64,000 nucleotides of DNA from JADGNZ01 sp963715895 (GTDB lineage: Bacteria; Acidobacteriota; Thermoanaerobaculia; Gp7-AA8): the NCBI GenBank assembly GCA_963715895.1, contig OY970284.1, forward strand, positions 6,510,001-6,574,000. Direction: 5' to 3'. Positions 53,164 through 61,949 of the stretch are shown here, piece after piece (the first letter of the stretch is position 1; every line of letters begins with the position of its first letter). The notes under the pieces were generated by a model. That model did not search any database and was not told where the DNA came from. It saw only the letters and a list, made by a program, of their open reading frames with translations. Both the position numbers and the translations under genes were made by a program.

Positions 53164-54795
53164 TCACTTTTCGGCGTACGCATAGTCGACGACGACTTTC
53201 GTATCGCCCCGAGCCAGGCGAACAGCAAGCGCTGGTGACAGAACGAAAAACGGCCGAAGATCGATGGCCTCCTCGACGACGTTCCCGGCGCTGAAGGCGC
53301 AGACGTCGCCAAGCGTACGGATATCCGTCGGTTTCCGAACCTTCAGGTTCGTGTAGTAGCGGCGCACCTCGTCGCTGACCGTGCCTTGCGGTTTTCCGCC
53401 CCACACCTTCTGAAACGAGGTCACGGAGAGATCTTCGCGCGTGAGGCGGCCTGTACTATCGAACGTTCGTGACAGCGTCGCCTCCCAACTCGTTTGTGGA
53501 AAACCCTCCACCCGGTAGCCGTCGTAGCCGCCGGTGAAGTGGGCTGCGGTCATCGCGTCGCCGCTATATGTGTACGTCGCAGACGCCGCGACCGTGTGAT
53601 GACAGGCCGCGCTTTCATAGGTGACATCCTCGCGCTGCACACGCCCGTCATTGTCGAAGTTGCGCTCGATCAGGAACGTTTGGTCACCTGTGGAGAATGG
53701 CTGCACATCGAGAAGCCAGATCCCGTCGGTTGTCGCATGCGCATGGTAGCCGGACACCTCACCGGTGAGCAGATTGTCGACGCGTTGCAGGTAGTCGCCC
53801 TGCTGAAGAGCGAGTTCCGGCCCCGACGTGGAACGCCGCGATTCCAGCACACCATCTTTCCCAAACGTCCACCCCTCCGTTGTCCTAGTGTCGAGCACTG
53901 CACCGCGCCGTATCTGGCTGTATTGCAGATACTCGCTCAGCGTAGTGCCGGGATAGCTGCAGCCGACAGGCTCGGTGACCCGTGTTTTCCCGTTGGTATC
54001 CTGAAACGAGCGCGTGATGACGACGTGTGCGTCGCATGCACGCGCATTCCAGCCCGCCGAGGTCACGTCGTAAGGTCCATGCCAGCAGCGGTGACACCAT
54101 CGGGCACCTGCAGGCAGGATGGCGCCGCAGAACGGGCAAAGGAGCTTCGTACGTGTATAACCGATTTCACGCTCGAGATCGATCAGGCGCGCCTGGAGAG
54201 CCGGTGCGTTCGCCGGATTTGATTGGAGGTAGCGCTTGTAGAGCCGAAGCGCACTCTCCAGATCACCCTCTTCTTCATTGAGAACCGCTTCGTTGTAGTA
54301 GAGGGCCGGATCGTCGGCATCAACCTGTTCCGCCTGATGAAACGTATCCAATGCCTCATGCCGCAGGTTCTTATCGGAAAGTGCGCGCGCCCGGGTGAAC
54401 AGCGTTCTGTACTCCGTGTCCTGCTGTTCGCGGCGGCGCACCTCGATGCCGAACTGCAACTCGCGCTGCAGCGCTTTGGCCTGTTGGATCTCCTGTCCCT
54501 GCGGATAGAGGAGAAGGTAGCGGTCGAGCCGGCGTTGGGCCTCGTCATATCGCCCTAGTTTCACGAGGACGAGCGCGGTGTTGAAAAGAATTGCCGGCTG
54601 ATCGCGAATGAGGGATTCGGCTTTCTCGAACCATGTCAGTGAGGCGGCGTAGTTGCCGGCTTCGAAAAAGCGGTGGCCAAAATCAGCGGCGGTGGCGAAG
54701 TCCTCGCGCGGGTCGGTCGTCTGCCCTCCGGCCGAGATCGAGAGGATCATCGAAATGAAGACGACGAAGAGTTTTATGAACGATAGCTTTTTCAT
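53164..54795 (-). CDS. Secreted TPR protein with zinc ribbon and beta-rich C-terminal domain
   Basis: The 543-residue product has a signal peptide (FIKLFVVFISMILSISAGG), TPR units (ADFGHRFFEAGNYAASLTWF; ALYYNEAVLNEEEGDLESAL), a zinc ribbon CPFCG-x(9)-CHRC (about residue 218) and a C-terminal part rich in repeated beta-strands (GKDGVLESRRSTSG). It is the last gene of the six-gene signalling operon, overlapping the upstream gene in ATGA. A zinc ribbon in an exported protein is unusual. Role unknown. Confidence 0.7.
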   Translation of the reverse strand: MKKLSFIKLFVVFISMILSISAGGQTTDPREDFATAADFGHRFFEAGNYAASLTWFEKAESLIRDQPAILFNTALVLVKLGRYDEAQRRLDRYLLLYPQGQEIQQAKALQRELQFGIEVRRREQQDTEYRTLFTRARALSDKNLRHEALDTFHQAEQVDADDPALYYNEAVLNEEEGDLESALRLYKRYLQSNPANAPALQARLIDLEREIGYTRTKLLCPFCGAILPAGARWCHRCWHGPYDVTSAGWNARACDAHVVITRSFQDTNGKTRVTEPVGCSYPGTTLSEYLQYSQIRRGAVLDTRTTEGWTFGKDGVLESRRSTSGPELALQQGDYLQRVDNLLTGEVSGYHAHATTDGIWLLDVQPFSTGDQTFLIERNFDNDGRVQREDVTYESAACHHTVAASATYTYSGDAMTAAHFTGGYDGYRVEGFPQTSWEATLSRTFDSTGRLTREDLSVTSFQKVWGGKPQGTVSDEVRRYYTNLKVRKPTDIRTLGDVCAFSAGNVVEEAIDLRPFFVLSPALAVRLARGDTKVVVDYAYAEK

Positions 54796-55577
54796 TGGTT
54801 CCTCTGCGTAACGATCGGAGGATGAGGCGCTGCCGACGCAGGCGGGGGCGTCGAAGACGGCGTAACCGGCGGCTGGGCGTCAGGCGAAGGGGCTGGCGGC
54901 TTCGCGGCAGCGGGCTGCGCCGGCAGCGGCGCGACTGGCGACGCAGCCGGAGCAGGGACAGGGACAAGCGACAGACTGGCAGCGATCGCCGGCGTAGCGG
55001 CCTGGGAACCGATCGTCGACTCGATCAGCGTCGCCGGAGCTCGCGCGGACGTGGTCGCAGGAGGGCGCGGCGGCAACGTCTCCCGGAGAAATCGATCGGG
55101 CGCAAGTGGGTGTCCGAAGAGCGAATTCAGGTGATCGGCGACGCCTGGAACGTCGTGCCCCAGGAGACGCTCGCGCAGCGACCACGCGGCGTCCTGCTGC
55201 GCGCGAAGTTGCGCCATACGCGCCTTCGCATTCAGGAATACGGGGCTCGACGTCTCTGACGTGCGATCGCAGTGGCAGTCGCCGTAGCGGTTCGGCACCA
55301 TGGACGTGTCGATCTTAGTCGTCCTTATGAAGTCCGCGAGAAGAGCGTTCTCCCGTACTGCAGCGCCCCGTGCCTTATCGCAGGCCGCCGCCGATACGAA
55401 CTGAGGCGTCACTGCGACCTCGGAGTATGTGTGGCTCTCGATGTTCCAGACGGAGAGGTGATAGTGGTAGTGATCGCACGTCGCACCTTCCGGGAGCGGC
55501 GGACACTTGCTTTGCGCGTGTAGTGCCGCGGTCAGAAACAGTGTTAGCGCGAAGGTCACTCTCTTTGAGTTGAACAT
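54792..55577 (-). CDS. Secreted Cys- and Pro-rich protein of unknown function
   Basis: The 261-residue product has a signal peptide (FALTLFLTAALHAQS), a Cys-containing N-terminal domain (CPPLPEGATCDHYHYHLSVW, later GDCHCDRTSE) and a long Pro/Ala-rich C-terminus. The ATG at 55575-55577 has AGGAGAG upstream; the open frame extends further but has no such site. It lies between the NHL and TPR genes of the signalling operon. Confidence 0.6.
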   Translation of the reverse strand: MFNSKRVTFALTLFLTAALHAQSKCPPLPEGATCDHYHYHLSVWNIESHTYSEVAVTPQFVSAAACDKARGAAVRENALLADFIRTTKIDTSMVPNRYGDCHCDRTSETSSPVFLNAKARMAQLRAQQDAAWSLRERLLGHDVPGVADHLNSLFGHPLAPDRFLRETLPPRPPATTSARAPATLIESTIGSQAATPAIAASLSLVPVPAPAASPVAPLPAQPAAAKPPAPSPDAQPPVTPSSTPPPASAAPHPPIVTQRNQ

Positions 55578-55591
55578 TGATTTTCTCTCCT

Positions 55592-57364
55592 TCAGTTGGT
55601 TCCATCGCTGCTCCCCACGGTCCCCGGCAAACCGGCGACGGTCTCGACAAAGCCGTCGGTCATCAACCGAATGGCGTGGTTGCCGGAATCGGCGATCCAA
55701 AGGCGTCCATGGGCGTCACAGCGAATGCCGGACGGATGATTCAGACGTACAACGAGCCCGCCACCGTCAACCGCACCGGCTAGACCGGCGCGGCCGGCCG
55801 CGGTTGTAACGACGCCATTCACGATCTTGCGGATGGTGTGGTTCGCGGTGTCAGCGATGTAGACGGCACCCTCGGAGTCGACCGCGACACCTTCAGGTGC
55901 ATTGAACCGAGCGGAACCGACCGGGCCGTCGACGCTGCCGCTGACACCTGGTAAACCCGCCACGATCGACAAGCGCCCTTCGTGATCGATCTTGCGGACG
56001 ACGTGGCTCCACGCATCAGCCACCAGGAGGTTTCCCTCGGAGTCGATCGCGAGCCCGATCGGGTCCATCCGGTCAGACTCTGACGATGCAAAGACGGTTG
56101 TGACCGTGCCGGGCGGCACAATCCTGCGCACGGCGTGATTGCCGGTATCGGCAACGTAAATCGTGCCGTCGGACGCAACTGCGATGCGGCGCGGGTTGTT
56201 GAAACGCGCTGACAAGGCGGGGCCGTCGGCGTTCCCGGTCAGACCGGAGCGGCCGGCGAACGTCGTGACCACTCCGTCCGGGGTAATTTTGCGAATGATG
56301 GCGTTGTAGCGGTCGGCAACGTAGACGGTTCCGTCCTGCGCCAGGCCGACACCGTCCGGCTCGTTGAAGCGCGCATGGCCAGACGAACCTCCCATGAAAC
56401 CGTATTGACCGGCGGCGCCGGCCACCGTGGTCGAAGCGCCAGCCTTGATCATGCGGATCGTGTTGTTACCGGCGTCGGCCACGTAGCAGCCGGCATCGCT
56501 TACCGCTATGTCGGCCGGCGCGTTGAACCGCGACTGCACCGACTTCACCTGCACGGCCATCAACGTGTTCCTGGCCCGTGAGTTGGTCGAATCAATTCGC
56601 AGCGCCTGCAGCGCCGCCGCGCGGGATTCACTCAACTGCCCGCCTTGAAACAGGTGCTCGGCTGACGCCGCGAGATCATCTGCCTCCCGGATGCCGGCGG
56701 GGACTTCCGGCGACACCGGGGCCGGCTGCAGCACCTGGGCGGGCTGCGGCGCGACGGTGGTCGCTGTAACGGCCGGCGCCGTTTGCACCGCTGCGTTCGG
56801 CGGAACGACAACGACTGGTGTGGCAGCGGGACCAAGCTTCACGCGGCACTGGTAGGCGCGGTCGGCCGCGAAATCGGCCTTGTCGTGATTCGGATAGGCG
56901 CGCAGAAAATTTTCATAGCGTTCGAGCGCGCCGCGATAGTCGCCGTCATGGAAGGCGCGGTCGGCATCCCGCAGGAACTCGGTCGCCTCGTCACGCTTCG
57001 GCGGCGGCTCGCGTTGTTTTCGCTGGTTCTTGTGCTCTCTTTCCTTCGGAGAAAGCTTCTCGTCGAAGTTTACGAGGGCCCCGACAGCGGTGTTGGCTTC
57101 GCCCTTGGTGATATGAGCAATCGACTTTCCCTCCGACACCGACGTCACCACGAATCGCGCGGAGCAATTGGTCACGCTGTGTCCGCCGACCGTTTCCTGG
57201 GCGCAGATCTTTCCGGTCATTCCTTGCCGCACCCCGGCATCGGAACCGGAGGAGAGAACGATGCTGTCGCCACCAGTTGCGACGACGTGCTGGGCGCGGG
57301 CGACCATGGGCCGGAGGAGCACGGCACCGGCGGCGAACGCGGTGAAAAGGATTCGGTGTCTCAC
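55592..57364 (-). CDS. Secreted TPR/NHL-repeat protein
   Basis: The 590-residue product has a signal peptide, a beta-rich domain (about 25-105), a TPR segment (DADRAFHDGDYRGALERYEN), a linker and six NHL repeats (ARFNEPDGVGLAQDGTVYVA; ADTGNHAVRRI; each with DxGNHxIR). NHL propellers bind proteins or ligands. It overlaps the PP2C stop in ATGA. It would act in the periplasm as a possible sensor for the kinase pathway. Confidence 0.8.
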   Translation of the reverse strand: MRHRILFTAFAAGAVLLRPMVARAQHVVATGGDSIVLSSGSDAGVRQGMTGKICAQETVGGHSVTNCSARFVVTSVSEGKSIAHITKGEANTAVGALVNFDEKLSPKEREHKNQRKQREPPPKRDEATEFLRDADRAFHDGDYRGALERYENFLRAYPNHDKADFAADRAYQCRVKLGPAATPVVVVPPNAAVQTAPAVTATTVAPQPAQVLQPAPVSPEVPAGIREADDLAASAEHLFQGGQLSESRAAALQALRIDSTNSRARNTLMAVQVKSVQSRFNAPADIAVSDAGCYVADAGNNTIRMIKAGASTTVAGAAGQYGFMGGSSGHARFNEPDGVGLAQDGTVYVADRYNAIIRKITPDGVVTTFAGRSGLTGNADGPALSARFNNPRRIAVASDGTIYVADTGNHAVRRIVPPGTVTTVFASSESDRMDPIGLAIDSEGNLLVADAWSHVVRKIDHEGRLSIVAGLPGVSGSVDGPVGSARFNAPEGVAVDSEGAVYIADTANHTIRKIVNGVVTTAAGRAGLAGAVDGGGLVVRLNHPSGIRCDAHGRLWIADSGNHAIRLMTDGFVETVAGLPGTVGSSDGTN

Positions 57365-58452
57365 AATTTCGGCTGTCGCTTGCCAGTATCGTTCATGCGA
57401 ATCTCGAGAACGACGGAAGATCGATCGGCAGCGACGACTCTCCAGTAGGCAAAGCAGTCGTTAGCGGCCGCGCAAAGAGCGCCGCTCATGCCTGCGGTCA
57501 GATGCCGGTTGTTGTAGGCGGGGAACCGCAATCGCGCGACGCGCTGCGGCTTACTGAACGATTCCCGCGGCAAGGCCGTTTGGAAGGGGGTGTGAGGTGC
57601 CGCAAGCCGTGGGGCGATTCCTCTCCATTTCAGGTACGCGCCGCCGACCAGCCCAACCAACACCGCGAGCACTACCGCGCCCACCAGTAGCGATGACCAC
57701 CGCCGCCGCGGATCGAGGATGATGGCCGCGGCGGTCACATTATCGTCGCTGCCGTTGTCGACGGCGCGCCGGACGACACGCTCGACGACTTCGCCTGCCG
57801 TACGTGCCTCTGCCGCAAGCTCCAGGATTTCCGCATCGCCGATGAAGTTGAAAAGGCCATCGGTGCCGAGAAGAACGAGCGAGCCGCTGCCGGAACGGCC
57901 GCGCTGCAACGTATGAAACTTCATGTCCGGCCGCGCATCGCCCTCACCGATTGCGCGCGAGATGACGTGCCGTTCGGGATGCCGGAGGGCTTCGACCTCG
58001 GTGATCTCACCCTTGCGGAGCGCTTCCCCGACGACGCTGTGCTCCCGCGAAAGGGGGACGACCTCCTCGGACGTGACGAGGACCGCACGCGAGTCACCGA
58101 TGTTGCCGATCCAGAGATCGGCGTCGTGAGCAATCGCGGCGACAAGCGTGCTGCCCATACCCAGGCGTTCGGGCGTGGAGGCCTCGCGGATGGCTCGATC
58201 CGCGGCGGTAAACGCCTTCTGCAGCATCGCGCCTTCACCGCTGCTGTTCACCAAGCGCACCGAGGTGACAAAGGCCATCAGAGCGGCATCGCTGGCAACA
58301 TCTCCGGCTCGAGCCCCTCCCATGCCGTCAGCAACGACAGCCACGTAACGGTTGCCGTCGAGGGAGAACGTCGCCGCGCGATCTTCATTGATCGCGCGGC
58401 GCCCCGCCGTCGAGCAGTAGCCGTGTCTCAGTGAGTGCCGGGCGAACGGCAT
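57361..58452 (-). CDS. Membrane-anchored PP2C-type protein phosphatase
   Basis: The 363-residue product has PP2C metal motifs: NEDR (Asp24), ADGMGGARAG (Asp42), GDSRAVL, GTDGLFNFI and SDDNVTAAA. A membrane helix (about 253-272) and about 90 extracytoplasmic residues with two Cys follow. It should remove phosphates placed by the kinase of this operon. It sits 4 bases after the FHA gene. Confidence 0.9.
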   Translation of the reverse strand: MPFARHSLRHGYCSTAGRRAINEDRAATFSLDGNRYVAVVADGMGGARAGDVASDAALMAFVTSVRLVNSSGEGAMLQKAFTAADRAIREASTPERLGMGSTLVAAIAHDADLWIGNIGDSRAVLVTSEEVVPLSREHSVVGEALRKGEITEVEALRHPERHVISRAIGEGDARPDMKFHTLQRGRSGSGSLVLLGTDGLFNFIGDAEILELAAEARTAGEVVERVVRRAVDNGSDDNVTAAAIILDPRRRWSSLLVGAVVLAVLVGLVGGAYLKWRGIAPRLAAPHTPFQTALPRESFSKPQRVARLRFPAYNNRHLTAGMSGALCAAANDCFAYWRVVAADRSSVVLEIRMNDTGKRQPKL

Positions 58453-58456
58453 GCGA

Positions 58457-59554
58457 TCAGATGACGGCGGTCTTGGTCAACGTGGAGGCGGCGGCGTGGA
58501 AAAGCAGAGAAACCTCCCCCATCTCCACACGATCGCTCTCACAAAGGGGAACGGACTCGTTCACACCCATCTCGCGGCCGTTTAGCTTCGTCGGGTTGCT
58601 GTCAGACGAGGCCAGGTTCGTCAACAGGGCCGTACCGTTATCAAACGCCACTTTGGCCTGCCGCGACGATACAGTCGGAGCCTTGAGCTGAATGTGTGCG
58701 TACGGCCGTCCCGTAACTCGTCCAAACGTGGTCTCGGCCCCGCGCTCGCCACCTAGGCTGTAGAAACGGATCTGTTTGACGACGTCGTCACCGCCCACGA
58801 CATCGAACCATCCCGGAAGAAGCTTGACCGTGTTCGGCGGAGGGGCATGGAGCTTGATCGTCCTGCCCTCGATGACCTGCTCAGGAGGAGGAGGGGCCTC
58901 GATGCGTGACGCGGTCGAGATGCCGTAGTCCGCCGTCCGCATCTCGTCGTGTCGCGTGCGAAGCATCAGAAAAATCGCGGCGATGAGGACGATGACCACC
59001 GCGGCTCCGATGAGAAGATACAAAAGCCAATTAGTGGGTTCTTGCTTAACGGGTATCACCGAGGTAGCGGTGGTGTCGCTTGCTGTTGTCGCTGTCGCCG
59101 TCATCGTCGTCGTGTTGACAGTGTCCGTGAGCATCTCGGCCTTGGGCGGCGAGATCGTCGTCGTCTGGGCGAGGCTGATCACTGGCTCCGTTCCCTTGAA
59201 CAGCTCCACGCGCGACTCCTCGCTCACGTACAGATCCCTCGTGCGCGGATCAAGCCCAACCGGTCCTTCAATCGAGTAGCGCTTTCCGACGGAAGGCGCT
59301 TCCTTGCTCGTTCGAACCTTGATGACGCCGCCCCAATCGTCTTTGAGGTAGAAGAACGAAGTCGTCCTGGAGTGAGCTTCGACGAACTGGGTGACGAAGC
59401 CGTCGATCTTCACCCGCTCGTTCAGGTAGGCGCCCGGGTTGGACCGGATGAGTGCGATGCGCATCGGCTGAAGGCCGCCAGTCTGTGCAAGCAAACCAAC
59501 GGCGCAGAACACGAGAAGAAACACGACAGCAGTAGTTCGGGTCACCTTTGTCAT
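58457..59554 (-). CDS. Membrane protein with periplasmic OB-like domain and cytoplasmic FHA domain
   Basis: The 365-residue product has a signal/anchor, a periplasmic OB-fold-like segment (about 30-120: AYLNERVKIDGFVTQFVEAH, IKVRTSKEAPSVGKRYSIEG), a Thr-rich linker, a membrane helix (176-198) and a C-terminal FHA domain (FGRV at 277-280, SSRQAKV, LNG at 324-326). FHA binds phosphothreonine, so it should bind the kinase or a target. It starts in ATGA with the kinase gene. Confidence 0.82.
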   Translation of the reverse strand: MTKVTRTTAVVFLLVFCAVGLLAQTGGLQPMRIALIRSNPGAYLNERVKIDGFVTQFVEAHSRTTSFFYLKDDWGGVIKVRTSKEAPSVGKRYSIEGPVGLDPRTRDLYVSEESRVELFKGTEPVISLAQTTTISPPKAEMLTDTVNTTTMTATATTASDTTATSVIPVKQEPTNWLLYLLIGAAVVIVLIAAIFLMLRTRHDEMRTADYGISTASRIEAPPPPEQVIEGRTIKLHAPPPNTVKLLPGWFDVVGGDDVVKQIRFYSLGGERGAETTFGRVTGRPYAHIQLKAPTVSSRQAKVAFDNGTALLTNLASSDSNPTKLNGREMGVNESVPLCESDRVEMGEVSLLFHAAASTLTKTAVI

Positions 59555-61155
59555 AGCGAAACTCTCCTTGTTGGAAATGTCACGACATTCATCGATGGGG
59601 AAGTGCCTGCGGAGAGGAGAACCTGCTCCAGCTCCTCGGCGACGGCGGCGGCCGATTGTGGGCGGCTGTCCGGGGCTTTCTGCAGAAGACGCTCGCAGAG
59701 ATCGGCGTAGCGGGAATCGACCTGAATGCCCAGCCGCGGCGGCTCGTCGGACATCTGCGCGCGCATGACCTCGAAGGGGTCGCGGCCGGCGAACGGCAGC
59801 CGCCCCGCCGCCATCAGGTAGAGGATGATACCGAGCGAATAGAGATCGCCGCGCGTATCGACGGTAAGTCCGCGGCACTGCTCGGGCGACATGTAGTGCG
59901 GCTTTCCGGCGATGCTTCCGTCGAGCGTCATGCGCGACATCAGCTCCTGCCGGGCGATGCCGAAGTCGATCAGCACAACCAGAGGCACCGAGTAACTGGT
60001 ACCACCGACGACCAGATCGCCCTTCTTGAGGAAGATGTTATCGGGCGTCAGGTCACGGTGCACGATGCCGGCGGCGTGTACCGCCACCAGCGCGGAGGCG
60101 ATCTGGTACGCGACGGCGACCGCGGTCAACGGTTCCAGGACGGGCTCGCGGTCGAGGCGGCTCTGCAGCGTCTCTCCCTCGAGCAGTTCCAAAGCGATGA
60201 ATGGTCGGCCGACGATCGAGTCATGCTCGCGGCCGAAACGCAAGCACTTCACGACTGCTGCCGCGCCATCGCGCCGCCCAATAGCGCAAAGAGTCTCCCC
60301 CTCGGCTAAAAATTTGCGCACCATGTCGGGATCCGAAAGCCAACGTGCGTCGAGCACTTTCAATGCGATCAGCGTCTTGCCAATGAGGTCGTGAGCTCGA
60401 TAGATGGTGGCCACTCCGCCGCTGCCGAGCGGAGAGATGAGACGGTACCGATCGAAATGCCCATCTGTCGGCTCGGAGACCGTGGCGCTGACACGCACGG
60501 GCACCGGCAGCGCCGCGGTACGCGCCCGATGGCGCATCAATGTCGTCACCAGCAGCGTCACGCTCCCTGCGAGCAGAACCACCAGAACGATGAGGAGAAT
60601 GTCGACACGGGGGCGTGATGCCTCTGGCTGATGCTGCAAGGCGAGCTTCAGCTGCCCCGCCGTAACCGGAGTGATCGTTTCGACGTGCGTGTCGAAACCG
60701 GGCTTGCGAATCTCAATGGTGTGCGACCGCCCCGCGGTCAGATGCAACGTGGCGCGCCCGGCACTGTCGGTGGTCGCCCTCGCGGCACCATCGACAGCTA
60801 CCTCCGCGTCAGCAACATTCGCATCAATGCCGTAGTCGACCTCGCCAGCCGGCGGAGTGCCCCCGTCACCGATGTTGAACGGCGGCAGAGAGTTCAACTC
60901 GGCGTCGAAAGTCATCTCCGACGTGTAGCTCTCGCCGCCACTTTCCACCCGCACCAAGTGCACGCCGGGCACGGTGCCGGAGAGGACGATCTTGCCATTC
61001 TCGTCCGTCACACCGACTGGCGTGCCGTCAACGAACACGGACGCGCCAGCCACGGCGGGGTTCGTGTGGAAGACATACTGGTCGGCAGCCAGCACAGTTC
61101 CACAACAGAGAACCCACAGTAGGGCGGTCAACGTCACGATCATGTTTCTGCTCAT
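59551..61155 (-). CDS. Transmembrane Ser/Thr protein kinase with periplasmic PEGA-like domains
   Basis: The 534-residue product is inverted relative to PASTA kinases: a signal peptide and two PEGA-type domains (30-90 and 105-175) are outside, a single helix (185-206) follows, and the Hanks-type kinase is C-terminal (235-520). Kinase motifs: GSGGVA (244-249), Lys266, HRDLTPDN (Thr in place of the usual Lys; Asp368), DFG (397-399), KPHYMSPEQ. It heads the operon. Confidence 0.9.
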   Translation of the reverse strand: MSRNMIVTLTALLWVLCCGTVLAADQYVFHTNPAVAGASVFVDGTPVGVTDENGKIVLSGTVPGVHLVRVESGGESYTSEMTFDAELNSLPPFNIGDGGTPPAGEVDYGIDANVADAEVAVDGAARATTDSAGRATLHLTAGRSHTIEIRKPGFDTHVETITPVTAGQLKLALQHQPEASRPRVDILLIVLVVLLAGSVTLLVTTLMRHRARTAALPVPVRVSATVSEPTDGHFDRYRLISPLGSGGVATIYRAHDLIGKTLIALKVLDARWLSDPDMVRKFLAEGETLCAIGRRDGAAAVVKCLRFGREHDSIVGRPFIALELLEGETLQSRLDREPVLEPLTAVAVAYQIASALVAVHAAGIVHRDLTPDNIFLKKGDLVVGGTSYSVPLVVLIDFGIARQELMSRMTLDGSIAGKPHYMSPEQCRGLTVDTRGDLYSLGIILYLMAAGRLPFAGRDPFEVMRAQMSDEPPRLGIQVDSRYADLCERLLQKAPDSRPQSAAAVAEELEQVLLSAGTSPSMNVVTFPTRRVSL

Positions 61156-61417
61156 GGCTGCACCACGTCCCCATCTCCATCGTCGCCATGATGCTGACGC
61201 ACAGGACAGGTAAGAACGGATCGTGCTTTCATAGGATCAAACGCAACACGAACGACAAAGAACCGGCGCGACCGTTGATCAATCGGTCCCGACGGAGAGC
61301 CGCACGTCATGAATTCTTGCTGAGCGGCGCATATTACGCCTCGGCCTTACCTCACGCAATACCGCGATTGCTCCGCGTTACGAAGAAATCCGCAGCGGAC
61401 GCCGATGAGAAAATGAC

Positions 61418-61798
61418 CTACGTTTCTTCCGCGGCCGCGGCCTCGTCCTGCTTTTCCTTCAACCGGACGATCTGGATCTGCAGGAACTCGCGGAGGGGGT
61501 CTCTCTGCTCGGGCTCCATGTCGGCGAACGAGATCGCCGTACGGAAGACGTATTCGGGGCCGTCGCCGGCGCGGCGCACCTGGACGAGCGAGCGCAGGAC
61601 TTTGCATGGGATGTAAATGCCGCCGTAGCTGGGGAAGACCAGCGTGGCCGGCGCTCCGGCGCTGACGGGCGAACGATGGATGACCGCGGCGCCGCTGAGG
61701 CTGAGGTCGATCAATTCGCCGTCGATGTCGGAGAGCTGCACGGGGATCGACGCCGTCGGGAAACGCTCGGAGCGACGTCGGTCTCGGCCGGAAGCCAT
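61418..61798 (-). CDS. PilZ-domain c-di-GMP receptor
   Basis: The 126-residue product has the PilZ c-di-GMP-binding pattern RRRSER near the N-terminus and DLSLSG about 20 residues later, followed by a beta-barrel and a charged C-terminal helix. It is a single-domain receptor whose target is unknown. Between it and the kinase gene (61156-61417) I see no gene and no clear promoter. Confidence 0.85.
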   Translation of the reverse strand: MASGRDRRRSERFPTASIPVQLSDIDGELIDLSLSGAAVIHRSPVSAGAPATLVFPSYGGIYIPCKVLRSLVQVRRAGDGPEYVFRTAISFADMEPEQRDPLREFLQIQIVRLKEKQDEAAAAEET

Positions 61799-61812
61799 GT
61801 CGCTATTCTACG

Positions 61813-61946
61813 TGACGGCGCTACGCGCGTTATCGGTTGTCGGTTTACGGCGCTACGCGCGTTGTCGGTTGTCGGTTGTCAGTTGGGAGCGCGCTCAGGT
61901 GTTGGATGTCGAACAACAGACAACCGATAACCGATAACGCGCGTTG
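61813..61946. repeat. GTTGTCGG-family repeats between PilZ and PBP genes
   Basis: Two copies of GCGCTACGCGCGTTGTCGG-type sequence (from about 61820 and 61851) face an inverted copy ending near 61940 (ACAACCGATAACCGATAACG). They fill the gap between the two minus-strand genes. Confidence 0.65.
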
Positions 61947-61949
61947 CGC

